The position numbers and the translations under genes are program-made. From contig NTMA01000009.1 in the NCBI GenBank assembly GCA_002917075.1, positions 1-64,000 of the forward strand: DNA of 64,000 nt, read 5' to 3'. Source of the DNA: Hawksworthiomyces lignivorus. Taxonomy: Eukaryota > Ascomycota > Sordariomycetes > Ophiostomatales > Ophiostomataceae. Below the pieces are notes generated by a model. It saw nothing but the letters and a program-made list of their open reading frames with translations. It was not told the DNA's origin and did not search any database. Shown here piece after piece: positions 12,744-24,049 of the stretch. Each line of letters begins with the position of its first letter. The first letter of the stretch is position 1.

Positions 12744-14188
12744 TCAGAAAAAGAAGTATGCCAGCAGGAAGCAGAGGAGGCACAGGATGGCCACCACATT
12801 CACCGGCACACCCTCGGTGCCTTGCCGGGTGACCTGGCTTAGCTGCGGCTCTGTGCCTGCTGGTGACTCGGACGCGTCGGCGGCCTTCTCAGATGCTGCT
12901 GCCGCCGCTGCGACCCCCTTTCGCTGCCGCAGCCCGCCGTCCTTGCGCAGCGACGCGATCAGTGCCTCGGCCTCGGCTAGCTTGGCGGTCAGCGAGGCGA
13001 TGGTAGTGTCCTTGTCGTTGGCAGCCGGCGCTGCGATCGAGGCGACGGGCACGTGGGCGGCGGGGAAAGCGGGCGGCGGGGCGGCGTTGGATTCGGAGGA
13101 CGACCTCGGCTCCGGCACGGTAGCATAGGGCGCGTCGCTGACGTGGTTCTGCTGCTTGTTGACCTGCACCGGGGCTTCAGCGGCTGCAACGCCGTTTGCA
13201 GCGAGGGGCTCTTCGCTTGGTGACGCATACGCGTACGCGGGAGGAGCAACGTCGGGTGTGGCATCGACCTGTATTTTTTATTTGGCGGCGAATATCGTCA
13301 GTAATCTTGCGCCAAGTGGTCGAGCAAGTTAAACAAAAATCAAACAGAGAGAAAAGGTAAACCAACCCCATTTATTGTAGTGCGGCGGGCAGGCGTGGTT
13401 GCTAGCACGGAGGCATCTGGGTCCTCAGCCGGGTCCTCAGCCGGAAGGAAGCTAACGCGGATCTTCTTCTCTTGAACCTCCGACTTCTCGACCTTGTCCC
13501 ACTGTGTATCAAGACGGCTCGTTAGCACAAAGGACAAAGAATTGTTCCACCAAGTGCGTAAGGATAAAAAAACAATTCCGATGCATTGTCGAAATGCCGA
13601 AAGAGGAGAGGGAGACGAACAATTTCTTGGACGCTGACGAATTCTTTGTCACCGGTGATAGGGACAGACTGGACGAGGAACTTGTCCCGGCACTTGTAGT
13701 CTGCTGGCGGATCTTGCTTCATGGCTTGGAGGAGAACTGGGAAGATGCGTCAGGAGATGTGAGGAGCCCATGCAGAAGAGGCGGTGGGGACCGGTACGCA
13801 CCTGTCACTTCCACCTCGCGGTCTGGCTCGATGCGCCCTGAGTTCGGCCGCACGCAGTACCTGATAAGAAAAAGAAACGAGTAAGCCAAATCGATGCGGC
13901 CACATAGAGAACCGGTGTAGGCTTGTGGCTGCGCTCGCCCATCACACATACTGCTTGGGTGCCGTCGTCTTGACCTTGAATGCGACCGGCGTCGCATTCG
14001 GGTTAACGATCTTCAGCGTCTCGGCAACCTCGACCGTAAATGGCCCTGTGCACAAACACATTAGTCCTCCAAATTCTCCAACGTGCTCACGTATGCGTGG
14101 TCGTTCGCTGTCGATATCTTCTTGGCCAAAGATAGGGAGATGACGTACGGCGGAAGCCGAGTTCCACGGGCTCGATCTCGACAGACAT
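12744..14188 (-). CDS. VAP/Scs2-family ER membrane protein (MSP domain)
   Basis: Six exons (14188-14149, 14045-13952, 13860-13802, 13736-13621, 13501-13367, 13268-12744) give 322 residues. Residues 1-120 are a major sperm protein domain: RPFTVEVAETLKIVNPNATP, FKVKTTAPKQYCVRPNSG, and KCRDKFLVQSVPI. This is the fold by which VAP proteins bind FFAT motifs and tether the ER to other membranes. A Pro/Ala-rich linker, a short coiled coil (IASLTAKLAEAEALIASL) and one C-terminal membrane segment (VNVVAILCLLCFLLAYFFF) complete the tail-anchored layout. Two introns use weaker donors (GTTCGT, GTTGGT); both are needed to keep phase and conserved sequence. High exon density is normal for this gene in Pezizomycotina. 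Confidence 0.88.
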
Positions 14189-15855
14189 CGCGGCTGATAA
14201 ACGGGCAGGTACGGCAGGTATCTCCAATATCGATCGGCTGCGGGTTGAACGCAATCCTTTGGTGCCAAGAACGTATGTCGGAGGAGCAGAACAGGCGAAG
14301 GGTGAAAGAATGAAGAGAAGCGGAGAAAGAGCACAGTTGTGCGATTTCCGAGGATGATGTCGATAGGGGCCGAAAAAGGGATACGTCGCCGCTAGTGCGT
14401 TGGCAAGAAGGATGGGCACAACCGCGCAGCAGAAGATATTAACCAAAGCTTAACGAGAAAGGAGAAGGAAAAGGGGAATAGAAAAAAAAAAGAGAATAGA
14501 AGGACAAAAGAAAAAGAAGAAAATGGGAAGAAGACGGCTTTGAAATCACAGGAACACAAGAGCACAAGCTATTGTAGCTGGTCGGCTGATGTGCTTTGTC
14601 CGTGGTGTGTGTGTGTGCGTGTGAGCGAGTGAGTGTGTGTGTGTGTAGGGGAAAGAGTAGCGTACGGAATAGTATGTCACTATTTGCTTTTTGCGGTGTC
14701 TCGCGAGCCGGGAAAACGAAAGAATAACGATGAATTAGTAAATATGTTTGTTTGGCAGGGAGAAAGTTTTACTTAAAGGGCCAGGCTGGCTCAGGCAAGT
14801 TCTGGCGACATCATAATGGCCAGGTTTCAACTCGGCCAGCAGGCAAAATGGGACCAGTTAGAAGACCACACCCGATCAAACACCCTGTGCAAATCCCACG
14901 GTACTGAGTAGTACATACACAAACAGTCTAGCCTCTCGCCCTCTGCTGCTGCTTCTGCTACGGGAGCCAAAAGTCCCACTGATCGTCCACTGCAATTGGC
15001 TGTCCACCTCTTCCCAATACCGCCATCAGCTTGTGTCGGTTCGAACGTCCGTGCGTTATTTTCCATCAGTTGGCGGTGCAACGCTCCTTGTGTTATAGCG
15101 TGTCGCTAGAATATCAGCCTCTATAGCACACTGCTAAATATTGCGGAAGTACTCCGTATGCAGTGTCGAAATTCTGAATCGGAAACAGAACCCCCCCCTG
15201 GCGACCATCGAAACATTCGGAGTGCTATATGACATACGTACCCGTGCGTGACTACGCGTATTTCCTTGTCGCGGGGTCGCTATCTTAGCACTCGGGTTAA
15301 TGTGTTTAGGGCATCGATGCTGGAGCAGGTTACGGGGCGGCAATACGGTATTAACTGGCGAAAGGGAATGAACTGCTTAATAAACCAGTTCTAAACCAAG
15401 CCTGGCCTGGCCAACTCTCCACTACGGAGCAGCCGTAGACCTGCCAGAAATTCACTGTATATGTGTAGATGACGACAGCCTAGCTTCTACCTGAAGAAGC
15501 AGCTTCTGGTGCCGCATATTCATTCCGCCTATTGAAGTGGTGTTACTTCTGACGCCCTCTTCGAACGGCAAACGACAGTTTCATTGCCATTCAAACTGTG
15601 AGCTAGAACTTATCTCGCTTGTACGGTCGAAATTTGTGTTTGCCTTTTTCACAAAACTCTGCGACAGTATCATCCGTCGACTTTCTGCTTTTTCAGCCTC
15701 AGAATATTAATACTAACACGACAGCTGCCGGTCCCGCAACCCCTCACTGCTGCTTCCACATACTGCATTCTCTTGCAAAGCACCGTTCTGCTGCACCCAT
15801 ATCTAAACCCACCCTAACCCAGAACAGCTCATTCTTTGCTGTCGCCTCTCGCACA
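14189..15855. other. Divergent intergenic region between VAP and UBX genes
   Basis: A 1.7-kb bidirectional upstream region. It contains a GT-rich microsatellite near 14605-14646 and AT-rich segments. The open frame at 14827-15081 has no recognisable product. No RNA gene is seen. Confidence 0.45.
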
Positions 15856-17109
15856 ATGACGCAGTCCGACCTAGATGTCCTGCTTGAGATGGGCTTTGAG
15901 AAGGAGCGGGCGGAGCTGGCGGTCAAGAAGTCCGGTGGCCTGCAGGGCGCCCTGACCTGGCTGGAGGAGACCCAGGACACGCCGCTAGAGCAGCTCAAGG
16001 CACCGGGTGCGGCCAAGGACGCCGTCGACGGCGAGATGGACGACGACGAGGGCGCCACGGCGGCCGCCATCAGCGCGCTGGAGTCGGGCCAAGAGGCCAA
16101 GTCGCTCGTCTGCAACGAATGCGGCAAGAAGTTCCGCAGCCAGGCTACGGCCGAGTTCCATGCCACCAAATCGTGCGTATAGGATGCTGCCCATTTCAGA
16201 GCTCTTTAATTATTTTGTCTCTTTCTCTTTCTATTTTTTTTTTTTTTTAAAAAAAAAATTGTTTTGTCTCGATCTCTTGGTACCTGAACTCGTCTGACAT
16301 GCTGCAGCGGACACACCGACTTTACCGAGTCGACAGAGGAGATTGCACCGCTGACTGAGGACGAGAAGAAGGCTCGCCTCGAGGAGCTGCGAGATAAACT
16401 GAAGCAGAAGCGGGCCAACCAAGCCCTCGCAGACAAGGAAGACGCAAAGAAGAACGAGGTGAGCCCCCCCCCCCCCCCCCCCCCCCTCTCCCAAATATCC
16501 CTTTCTCCTTTCCCCGAGGTTCCTAGAATAGCAGAACCTCTGAGTTCTGCCCGCTGACTGCTTATGCAAAAATAAAAGAAAATCCGCATGAAGTCCACCA
16601 AGGAGACCCAGGATCTCAAGGAGGAGCTGCAGCGGAAGGAGCAGATCAAGGAGGCGGCCAAGAAGCGCGCCGAGAAGCGCGAGGACCTTGAGGTCAAGAA
16701 GCGCATCAAGGCCCGCATCGAGGCCGACAAGGAGGAGCGCCGCCGCAAGGCCGAAGAGGCCAAGGCCGCGCGCGAGGGGCGCGCCCCGGCGAGCCAGGCG
16801 GCGCCGGCGGCCAGCTCGTCTGCTGCCGGCGGACTCGGCGCCGCCGCCGCCTCGTCGTCGTCGTCGTCGTCGTCGTCTGCCAGCCAGGCCCGCCTGCGCC
16901 TGCAGCTGCCGACAGGCAACGTGCAGAAGACGTTCGACGCCGAGGCCACGCTGTTCGAGGTCGCCCAGGCGCTCGAGACCCAGGACGGCTTCCAGGCCAG
17001 CCGCTTCGAGCTTACCTTCCCACGCAAGGTCTTTGAGGGCTCCACCGACCTGAGCAAGACGCTCCGCGAGCTGGGCCTGGTGCCGAGCGCTGTGCTGCGG
17101 GTCCAATAG
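15856..17109 (+). CDS. UBA-zinc finger-UBX protein (UBXN1/SAKS1-like Cdc48 cofactor)
   Basis: Three exons (15856-16172, 16308-16458, 16579-17109) give 332 residues. Domains in order: an N-terminal UBA (LLEMGFEKERAELAVKKSGG, residues ~7-40); a C2H2-like finger (CNECGKKFRSQATAEFH, then H after the first splice, ~86-112); a long basic-acidic helix (KARLEELRDKLKQKRANQ and RMKSTKETQDLKEELQRKEQ, ~120-225); a Ser/Ala tract; and a C-terminal UBX domain (LRLQLPTGNVQKTF to the end, ~255-332). This matches human UBXN1, which links ubiquitinated substrates to Cdc48/p97. The first splice falls inside the zinc finger and restores the second histidine, strong support for the join. The serine run is coded by a TCG repeat, so its length may vary. 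Confidence 0.9.
16464..16486. repeat. Poly-C run inside UBX gene intron 2
   Basis: Twenty-three consecutive C bases lie a few bases after the GTGAGC donor of intron 2. In RNA this is a long C tract; on the other DNA strand a G tract. It may be length-variable or hard to sequence. Confidence 0.9.
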
Positions 17110-17831
17110 CACCGACCAGCAAAGGCCAAAAATTAATAAAAAATAAAAGGGAGAAGAGCAGCAGTTAAACAAAAAGTTGGGCTTTTGAATGCGTATGCGA
17201 CGGTGGCGTTGGGGAGATGAATTCATTGGCAGGGTCCCTAAAAAGTGCACTCTGTTTGCACGTTTACTTATAGAATGAATTCTACGCCAAGCAGGCAAAA
17301 TAGACAAGCGACACGCTTCAACTAGGCTTCTCGTTACCTGAAGCCTTTCGTATAGACAGCACGAGGCTACTGTTGTCGAGGAGGTTGGAGCGTTTTCAAA
17401 TCTACGCAATCCCGCGCTCTCCACACAGCTTTTTTAGAGACCCAATTCTTTCAAAGCAGAGTACCTCCACAAGAACCGATCCCCTACTACGCACAATATT
17501 TTCTGTTGTCTTTGCCACTCGTAGGAAGATGAATACATTGATGCCATCCCCTGTAACAAGAGAGAAAGACTGCTCTTGCTTCACAGGGTTAGGTAATCAG
17601 ACAAGTTTGGTTGAATTTTTATAATTTTTTTAATTCCTTTTTTGTAAATGGCGAAAGTACAAAAAGAAGAAATCCGGAGGGGCTGAATATCGCCAAAGAA
17701 AACTCCTAGCCGGAATTTTTTTACCCTCCTGTCCCCTAAAAAACCCCCAGGCTCCGGTTCTATTTTGGTTTTTTGGTTTCTTTTAGAAAAGTCGTCGTGG
17801 CAAGGGAAAACGAAACGCGGATATGGCGCGC
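17110..17831. other. Intergenic: convergent 3' regions of UBX and P1 genes
   Basis: Converging 3' flanks with A-rich stretches shortly after each stop. No gene is evident. Confidence 0.5.
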
Positions 17832-18563
17832 TTAGTCGAACAGACCGAAGCCCATGTCGTCGTCGGACTCCTCCTTCTCTGTTGGCAGGGGTTAGCACAG
17901 CATTCAGAACTGGAGGCGAAGTGAGCAAGACGGAAGACTGGAAGTACACACCCTCCTCCTTGGCCTCCTCGGCAGCCTCCTCGGCAGCAGCGGCAGCGCC
18001 ACCGGCAGCACCAGCAGCAGCGGGGGCGGCGGCACCGCCACCAGAGCCAACGTTGGACAGCAGGTCCTTGACCTCCTTGCCCTCAAGAGCCTAGAAAAAA
18101 AAATGTCAGCGTCCGGGTTCTCTTCCGATTTCGTAAATGGTAAAGCGTCTCGCACGGCAGCGTGCGGGTTTCTCTGCGGTCTGCCCCCCCCCCCATAGAG
18201 GGAGTGACCCGTCCTCGAATCCCCCATGCCCTTTTTCTTTGTTGTTTCGAAATCGTGCCGGCTATTTTCTGTTTCTCTTCTTCAGCGTACCTTGGCGAAT
18301 AATTGGGCCCAGATGGGCTCGACCTCCTGGACGTTGGCGGCCTTGATGAGGGTGTTGATCTTGTCGGCCTAGATTACAAGATTCCAGAGTTAGTTTCCAG
18401 CGCAAAAACCTCCCATGTCTCGCCATATAGTTTGCGTCCTCCGCGGGAGAAGGTACGCCGGAAGCGGGTGGGACGGGGATTTGGTCGAACGCACCGAGAT
18501 CTCGACGTTGTCGTCGGCCAGGATCAGCGCCGCATAGGACGTGGCGAGCTCAGCAGTAGACAT
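17832..18563 (-). CDS. RPP1: 60S acidic ribosomal protein P1
   Basis: Four exons (18563-18495, 18368-18291, 18090-17952, 17878-17832) give 110 residues, the usual P1 length. The N-terminal dimerisation domain reads [18 protein letters not shown], then [20 protein letters not shown]. An Ala/Gly-rich hinge follows, and the protein ends [13 protein letters not shown], the universal P-stalk tail that recruits translation factors to the ribosomal GTPase centre. P1 rather than P2 is favoured by the N-terminal sequence and the [16 protein letters not shown] segment. All three introns keep phase. A 40-bp duplication lies just upstream of the start. Confidence 0.95.
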
Positions 18564-18584
18564 TGTGAAGATGTTCGAAGGTGA

Positions 18585-18664
18585 TTGTCTTCGTAGATAG
18601 GGAAAAAGAGGGTGTAGACGTGGGTTGTCTTCGTAGATAGGGAAAAAGAGGGTGTAGACGTGGG
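18585..18664. repeat. 40-bp direct duplication in the P1 upstream region
   Basis: Two identical 40-bp units (18585-18624 and 18625-18664), followed by the first 6 bases of a third, start 22 bp before the RPP1 ATG. Each unit contains TTGTCTTCGTAGATAGGG. It lies in the likely 5' UTR or core promoter. Confidence 0.9.
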
Positions 18665-18998
18665 TTGTCTTTTGCGAAATCTGCAAAATACAGTACTGAG
18701 TTGCGGGTTGGTTGAGAATGTATGCTTTATTTTTTTTTTCCCTCTCAGGCGGAGCCATTTGCAGCAGAGCCCACTTTCCAGGAAAAATTGGTCGGCCGAG
18801 GGTTTGTGTGCGTTTTTGGTGGGAAGCCCTTGTGGGGAAACGGGCCAATGACAATCAGTTACCGTCTAGAGTCTCGGAAACCGGCGAAACATAATTTCCA
18901 GATCTAACTATATAGATGACTAATATCGGTCCAGGCGGGAGAGAGTCGCTCTGCTCTGACGCGTCGCATCTCCTTCCAAAGCTGTCGATTTACTAAGC

Positions 18999-19819
18999 CT
19001 ACGGCTCCTCTTCTACCACTATCCCTCCTTCTCCGTCTATCGCCTCCAATGCCTCTTGCACTATTTCCAGCTCTGCCAAGAGCTCCTGTTCGTCTTGGCA
19101 CCGGAGAGCGCTCTCGAAATCAACCAATATTGCATCTTCTTGCCCGTCCTTGATTAGGAAGTTATGCCGATCTGTGTCGCCGTGCTTCAGTCTGAGCGCA
19201 TCAAGGCGTCTTAATACTTCTAGGCATTTGTCGAGATCCTCTATCGCCGCCGCCGTGCGACCCGGGACATGCTCCAGCAAAAAGCCAATTGCGCAGCCAT
19301 CCTCAGTGACGTGCCCTAGAAATTCTGGCCCAATGTGTCTACCGTGTACCTAGCTGTACGATGTCGTCTCTTGCTCTAGCATGGGAATCTGCCACGGAAA
19401 TGCAGCGAACTTGTAGACGACTGGATGATCGAAGAAGGGACATGTGATGAGCCGAATGCTCTCTTGTATTCGCCCAATCCATGTGAGCTGGAGATGGTCG
19501 AATTTTCGGTCATGCCACGTATTTATTATGCCCGGCAACTTGCACAGGATAGCTCTTACAAAGATGGTACTCTCGTCTGCTGGATCTCTTGTGACATTTG
19601 CTTCGTTCCAATCTCCTGGTGGGTAGATTGAGGCCAGCCAAGACCGGAGGATCGGCGCAAGCGAAATATCATCCGGTGGGATAATTCCCGCTCAATGTAG
19701 ATGTATTTTACGTCTTTTTGATTGACGAGAAGGCGATACTCGCTGTCTTCATCTGGATCAGCCAGGTATGCCTGAAGTTGGATGTCTGTAGGTACGGGGT
19801 CCGCTCCGCCACCAGCCAT
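18999..19819 (-). pseudogene. Broken kinase-like (aminoglycoside-phosphotransferase-fold) gene
   Basis: Three consecutive frame segments on the minus strand look like one protein of a fungal kinase-like family often mislabelled alpha-galactosidase A. The first part starts at 19819 (MAGGGADPVPTDIQL..) and reads to IYIEREL. The frame then shifts by one base near 19675. The second part runs through YPPGDWNEANVTRD, LPGIINTWHD, and KFAAFPWQIPMLEQE. A TAG at about 19350 follows YS where the family usually has tryptophan (TGG). The third part contains LKHGDTDRHNFLI, the HGDxxxxN catalytic-loop motif, then AILVDFESA. One frameshift plus one nonsense codon argue for a recent pseudogene. A sequencing error could explain the shift but hardly both. 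Confidence 0.7.
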
Positions 19820-21044
19820 CTTGTATGAGACAGCAGGACGATACTTTCTCTCAGTGGAATTCCTATGCGATGAGAGATATGCGAATCGCTGGGCATCTTC
19901 TCTCGGCTCCCGTGCAACCCTACTACTCCTTTGCATACAACTGCATCCCCTTGCTACCTGCAAAAAAAGGCCCTTCCTCTGCTCTGGCTCTGTTTGGCTC
20001 AGCCGCAGTTCTCCATATAATTTCAAGGCTATAATTTGAAGAAGCTGGGACACCGCGATAAGCAGCTCCAGCGAAAGAAGCCGCCTGGAGCCGTCCCAAA
20101 ACGTAACCTCCGCCCTCTCCCCCCCCATTCTCCCCTCTAAGGTCCACTGACACAAACTTCAACATGTGATGCACGACAAAGGCGATGGAACCCCTCCTCT
20201 AGCAGCACCCCCTCTTTCGCCTCTCTTCGCTTACGTAGACTAGCTAAACTAGCATCTCCCGGCGATTTTCCCGCTGACGTCTTTGCTGTAAAAAAGGCGC
20301 CGCGAAGACGATGACCACATAGTCCTTAGTAAAGTGATCTCTCTAAAGACTGCAACGCAGATGCCGGCAATCCCACGAGCGCAGGCTGTTCCGACAAATG
20401 CAGACGCAAACTGCATACAATTCAAGCCCACCAATCGAATAATAGAGCAGAAAAAACTTCTTCTGTTCATGCCATCGCCGGTTTCTGCTTGCTCGTCGTC
20501 CTCTCTGCCCTGCCACCCACTGCCACTCCTCTCAACACCCGTCTCTTCGGTTGCCGCAATTGGACTGGGTCCCGTCCGAACATCACACATGCCGGAGGAT
20601 CCCAATTGGCCCTGACGACAGCGAATCTGACAAAAGCTAAAATCCAGCGGCAGCCTCTTGGTACACCTCCCTTCTGGACTAGCCAGTTCTTTTCCTTGTC
20701 ATTTTGCCAAGACCTCGTCCTTTTCCCTCAGTCTGTTCCCTTATCAGACTCTGCGCGGCAAATTCTCTCCAGTCGACCTCGGGCCGCCTTCCCTGTCTCC
20801 TGACCCTGTGTGCGCGCTATATCTCTGGCAGGTACGTTCGGTGCGCATCTATTGGTACTGCATCCCCCATCTCGACCCTTTTCCTCCCTCATAGACTCTC
20901 TGGCGCACAGCGACGCTTTCTCGATACCATAAGCTCCTGCGCCACGCTCAGCTCAAGCCATTCTGTTTCTCCTTCTCTCTACCTCGTATACCTCGAAGCT
21001 TTTCTTTCTAATTCTTTGCTGCCAAGAACACAGCGTCCGCGCAA
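19820..21044. other. Divergent intergenic region upstream of Cub1-like gene
   Basis: Upstream sequence of the kinase relic and of the DUF2408 gene. The last 400 bases before 21045 are pyrimidine-rich, as in many fungal promoters. No gene was recognised. Confidence 0.45.
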
Positions 21045-22712
21045 ATGGATACCCCAGCCATTCCGGCGCCGCAGGACGCCCACGAGCGCGAGATCCTCGC
21101 TCATCTGGAATCGATTCGCGACCGGCTGCTCCTCCTCAAGCAGGACCGCACCAAATACATCCGGAGCCAGGACGTCCTCCAACTGTACGACCAGACCGTC
21201 GAGCAGGTGCGCCGGCTGCAGCAGGTCCGCGAGGGGCGGCAGGTTGGCGAGAACCGCTGTAAGAGACATCCTAAACTTTCGTGGTTTTGACTTGTTTCAC
21301 TTGGCGCATGGAGAACTGACGTTTTTTTTTTTTTTTTTTGTTTTTAGTGGACAGAGTGCTCGAGAGCTGCTTTCAGCTCCTCTCCCTCTTCTTCATGACC
21401 ATCGGCCGCACAAGCGAGGCACCTGCCGCCTATGCGCTGTCGTCGACCATCAAGCGCTTGCTCGACCACCTGACGGAGGCCAACCTGTTTTCCGCGAAAG
21501 ATCTCGAGAGCATCACCAACACATTAGAGAAGCTATCCGAGATCGTTCAGCACACCGACGACGGTTCCAACCCGTACCTCACCGAATTGCTGGCTCGCCG
21601 TGTCGAGCTGTGCAGCTCCTCCATCAAGAAGCTACAGGAGCAGGTTCAGAAGCTGGAGGACCCGCTGCCCGCCATACATGAGAAGCTGATCTCCATTCTA
21701 CGGTCCATGTCTCTCGCTAACACAAGACTCCGGGTTTGTGCTCCCCCATCCCCAATCGCGAATTCAATACTTCAGCGTCAAATTTTTTTTGGGGGGATAT
21801 GACTGACACATATGGCTTTTTTGCCCTCTCTTACCTACAGTTTTCAATGGGCGAAGTACAGAAGCTGAAATCGCAGCTGGAAGATATTGACAAGCAGCGG
21901 GTAGACGGCAAGTTCGTCAACGACAAGGGCGAGGTGCCGGCGGGCAACGACGAGGTGTCGGATCTGCTGAAGCGGTGTCTGATCTGGGCCGACATTGTGC
22001 TGAAGCGCAAGGGCCAGATCCCCGAGGAGTTCCGCACCATGCACGAGACGCTCGTCGGCATCCGCAACGAGCTGGAGAAGCTGTCCGTCACCCAGGCCTG
22101 GTCGCTGCGCGAGACCGACCTGTACGACTTCCAGCGCCAGCTGGACAAGTTCGACGAGGCCCGGGTAGACGGAAACTGGATCGACGAAGACGGAAAGCCA
22201 GCCGAGCTCTACGTGCAGCGAGTGAGTATCATTTTGTATCCCTAACCGCAGTGCCGGCTGTTTTGCCAAGGGGGCCGTTGTGCTGATAATCATTAGACAT
22301 GCTTGTACCTGATCCGCCGGAGCTATGGTCTGGTGTACTCGCTTATGATCTCATCTGAGCCGGTCTCAGAGGCGCTGCTGCCAGTATACAACCAGCTGCT
22401 CACCCTCAAGCGCTGCCTGCTGGAGGTGAAGGAATCGGGAGGCGTCACCTCATCCAGGGAACTGTATCCATATAGCATGAAGGTGAGGAGGAGACTTTCC
22501 TTTGTTTCAGCATACCATTGCCAAGTGATAGGCTAACACGTGGTGCGTAGCTGAACTCCATCGACAACATGCGCGTGGACGGCAAGTTCATGGTCGGAGA
22601 CGATATTCCTGAAGGCCAGGGCAACGTCACAGAGCTCCTCGCCGAATGCTTTGAGCTAAACTATGAATTAAGACTAGCAGCCGAAGAAAAGGCGAATGAG
22701 AATACCGACTAG
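21045..22712 (+). CDS. DUF2408 / Cub1-like protein (UPF0662)
   Basis: Five exons (21045-21258, 21348-21733, 21841-22221, 22297-22482, 22551-22712) give 442 residues, all joins in phase. The protein is entirely helical in appearance, with two DUF2408-like halves marked by the repeated KQRVDGKFV, EARVDGNWID and NMRVDGKFMVGDD motifs. I recognise the family as fission yeast C30C2.08 and budding yeast YPL260W/Cub1, the latter implicated in copper sensitivity and proteasome-related phenotypes. There is no catalytic motif, signal peptide or membrane segment, so it is probably a cytosolic scaffold. The ATG is followed at once by conserved-looking sequence and has A at -3. Confidence 0.82.
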
Positions 22713-23215
22713 GAGCTTTTATGATTTTTGGAGTATAAGAAAGGGGGGCTCTACGCTTTTGCATAAAATTTACTGTGTGTTATAAATCTTGGTAGTTTGT
22801 GTCTTGTCCTGTTTCTTTCTCTCTGTTGCTAGCAATGTATCTGGTCGGCCTGGTCGGCGAGATCATTTCAGGATAGAGGCTCCCAGGAAACTCCGGAAGG
22901 GGGATATTGGACGGGGCTGTTACGGCGTTGATTATGATTGTTTCTCATGTGAACTTGAAGGGGGTAATAATATAATTTCCGGAAAACAAGCTGCCCATAA
23001 TAGATCACTAAGAAGATGTCCATGCTTGTTTTCTGGCAGAAAAATAGTAAACCGGGTTCAGTTTTTGCACGTTCTTTGTTTTCTTATTACAATACTGTAC
23101 TATCGTCTGGCATGTTGTAGCTTAGAAGGAGAAGACGAGATGCTCTTCAGTGTTCAAGACGCCATTTTCACATCCATACAGCTTTATTCCATTATTCTCC
23201 TGATAGTATTTGTTT
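22713..23215. other. Intergenic: convergent 3' regions
   Basis: Converging 3' flanks of the Cub1-like and YCII genes. AT-rich, with no supported gene. Confidence 0.45.
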
Positions 23216-24049
23216 TTAAGGAAATCGGAAGGCCGTCTTCAGGGGCCAGATTTGTGCCTATTGCATCATGTCAGAAGGGAGAAAGATAAAGCAGAAGTGA
23301 GATACGAAAGGAACAGCAACCACTTCCGAAATAGGCACGTGCTCAGAGAGGAACCTGGCACTTACGTTGTCCACGTCCCATACGCCCTCTTTAGCGTAGA
23401 CGTCCGTGTTGAGGAAGTCAACGACCTCGGCCTTAGAGTCAGCCAGCACGATGATGCTGCTGCCAGCAAAGGCGAACGTCTTCGGGTCGTTGGGGTCCGA
23501 TGGGAGGTCCTCCAAGACAGCGCCTTAAAAAATTGTGCAATTAGAAGAGCTGAGCGTTTGCGAGAAGAGTGAACGCTGCCGAGAGGCAGGATGCTGAGTA
23601 GTCAAAAGGAGGGAAAAGCAGAAAATCAAACAAGCAAAAAGGCAATGAAAAAAAAAAAAAAAAAATAGAGAGAGAAAGGCTTACCACCAAACTTCACTCT
23701 GCCCGAGTCGACGACAGCCTTCAGGTTGGCAAAATGTGTTCTGCAACCGGGCAGTCAGCATTATTCAGTCAGAACTACCACAGCGGTATCGGCATTATGT
23801 GCGGGCAGGGCCAGGAGACGCTTACGGCCGCACTTCCAAGCGCTTGGCGAGAGCGCCGGGCTTGTCCGGGACGACGACGAGCCACTCGGGCTTGGTGGAC
23901 GCGGGGGCAGAAGAGGCCATGGTGCGGGCAGTGAAGGACAGATGGGGCGTGCGGCAGTTCAGAAAGGGTCTGGCGAGGGGAGAGATCGAGGTTGTAGAGC
24001 GAACAGGCGAGGCGAGAGACGGGGCAAGGCGATGGAGGCGGAGAGCCAT
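23216..24049 (-). CDS. YCII-domain protein, probably mitochondrial
   Basis: Four exons (24049-23826, 23740-23685, 23523-23366, 23257-23216) give 159 residues. After a ~45-residue Arg/Ser/Leu-rich N-terminus that looks like a mitochondrial presequence (MALRLHRLAPSLASPV..), the body is a YCII fold: EWLVVVPDKPGALAKRLEVRPTHF split by intron 1, VKFGGAVLEDLPSD, SSIIVLADSKAEVVDFL, and GVWDVDNAQIWPLKTAF. YciI-like proteins are small ferredoxin-fold dimers, some with a His-Asp pair; fungal members are mostly uncharacterised. A second in-frame methionine (MASSAPASTKPEW, ~23921) could give a cytosolic form without the presequence. The last exon is short (42 nt) but completes the conserved C-terminus. 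Confidence 0.85.

Noticed and set aside
15811..15829. CCCTAACCC-like string resembling telomeric repeat
   Set aside because: A single partial copy only, in a gene leader; not an array.
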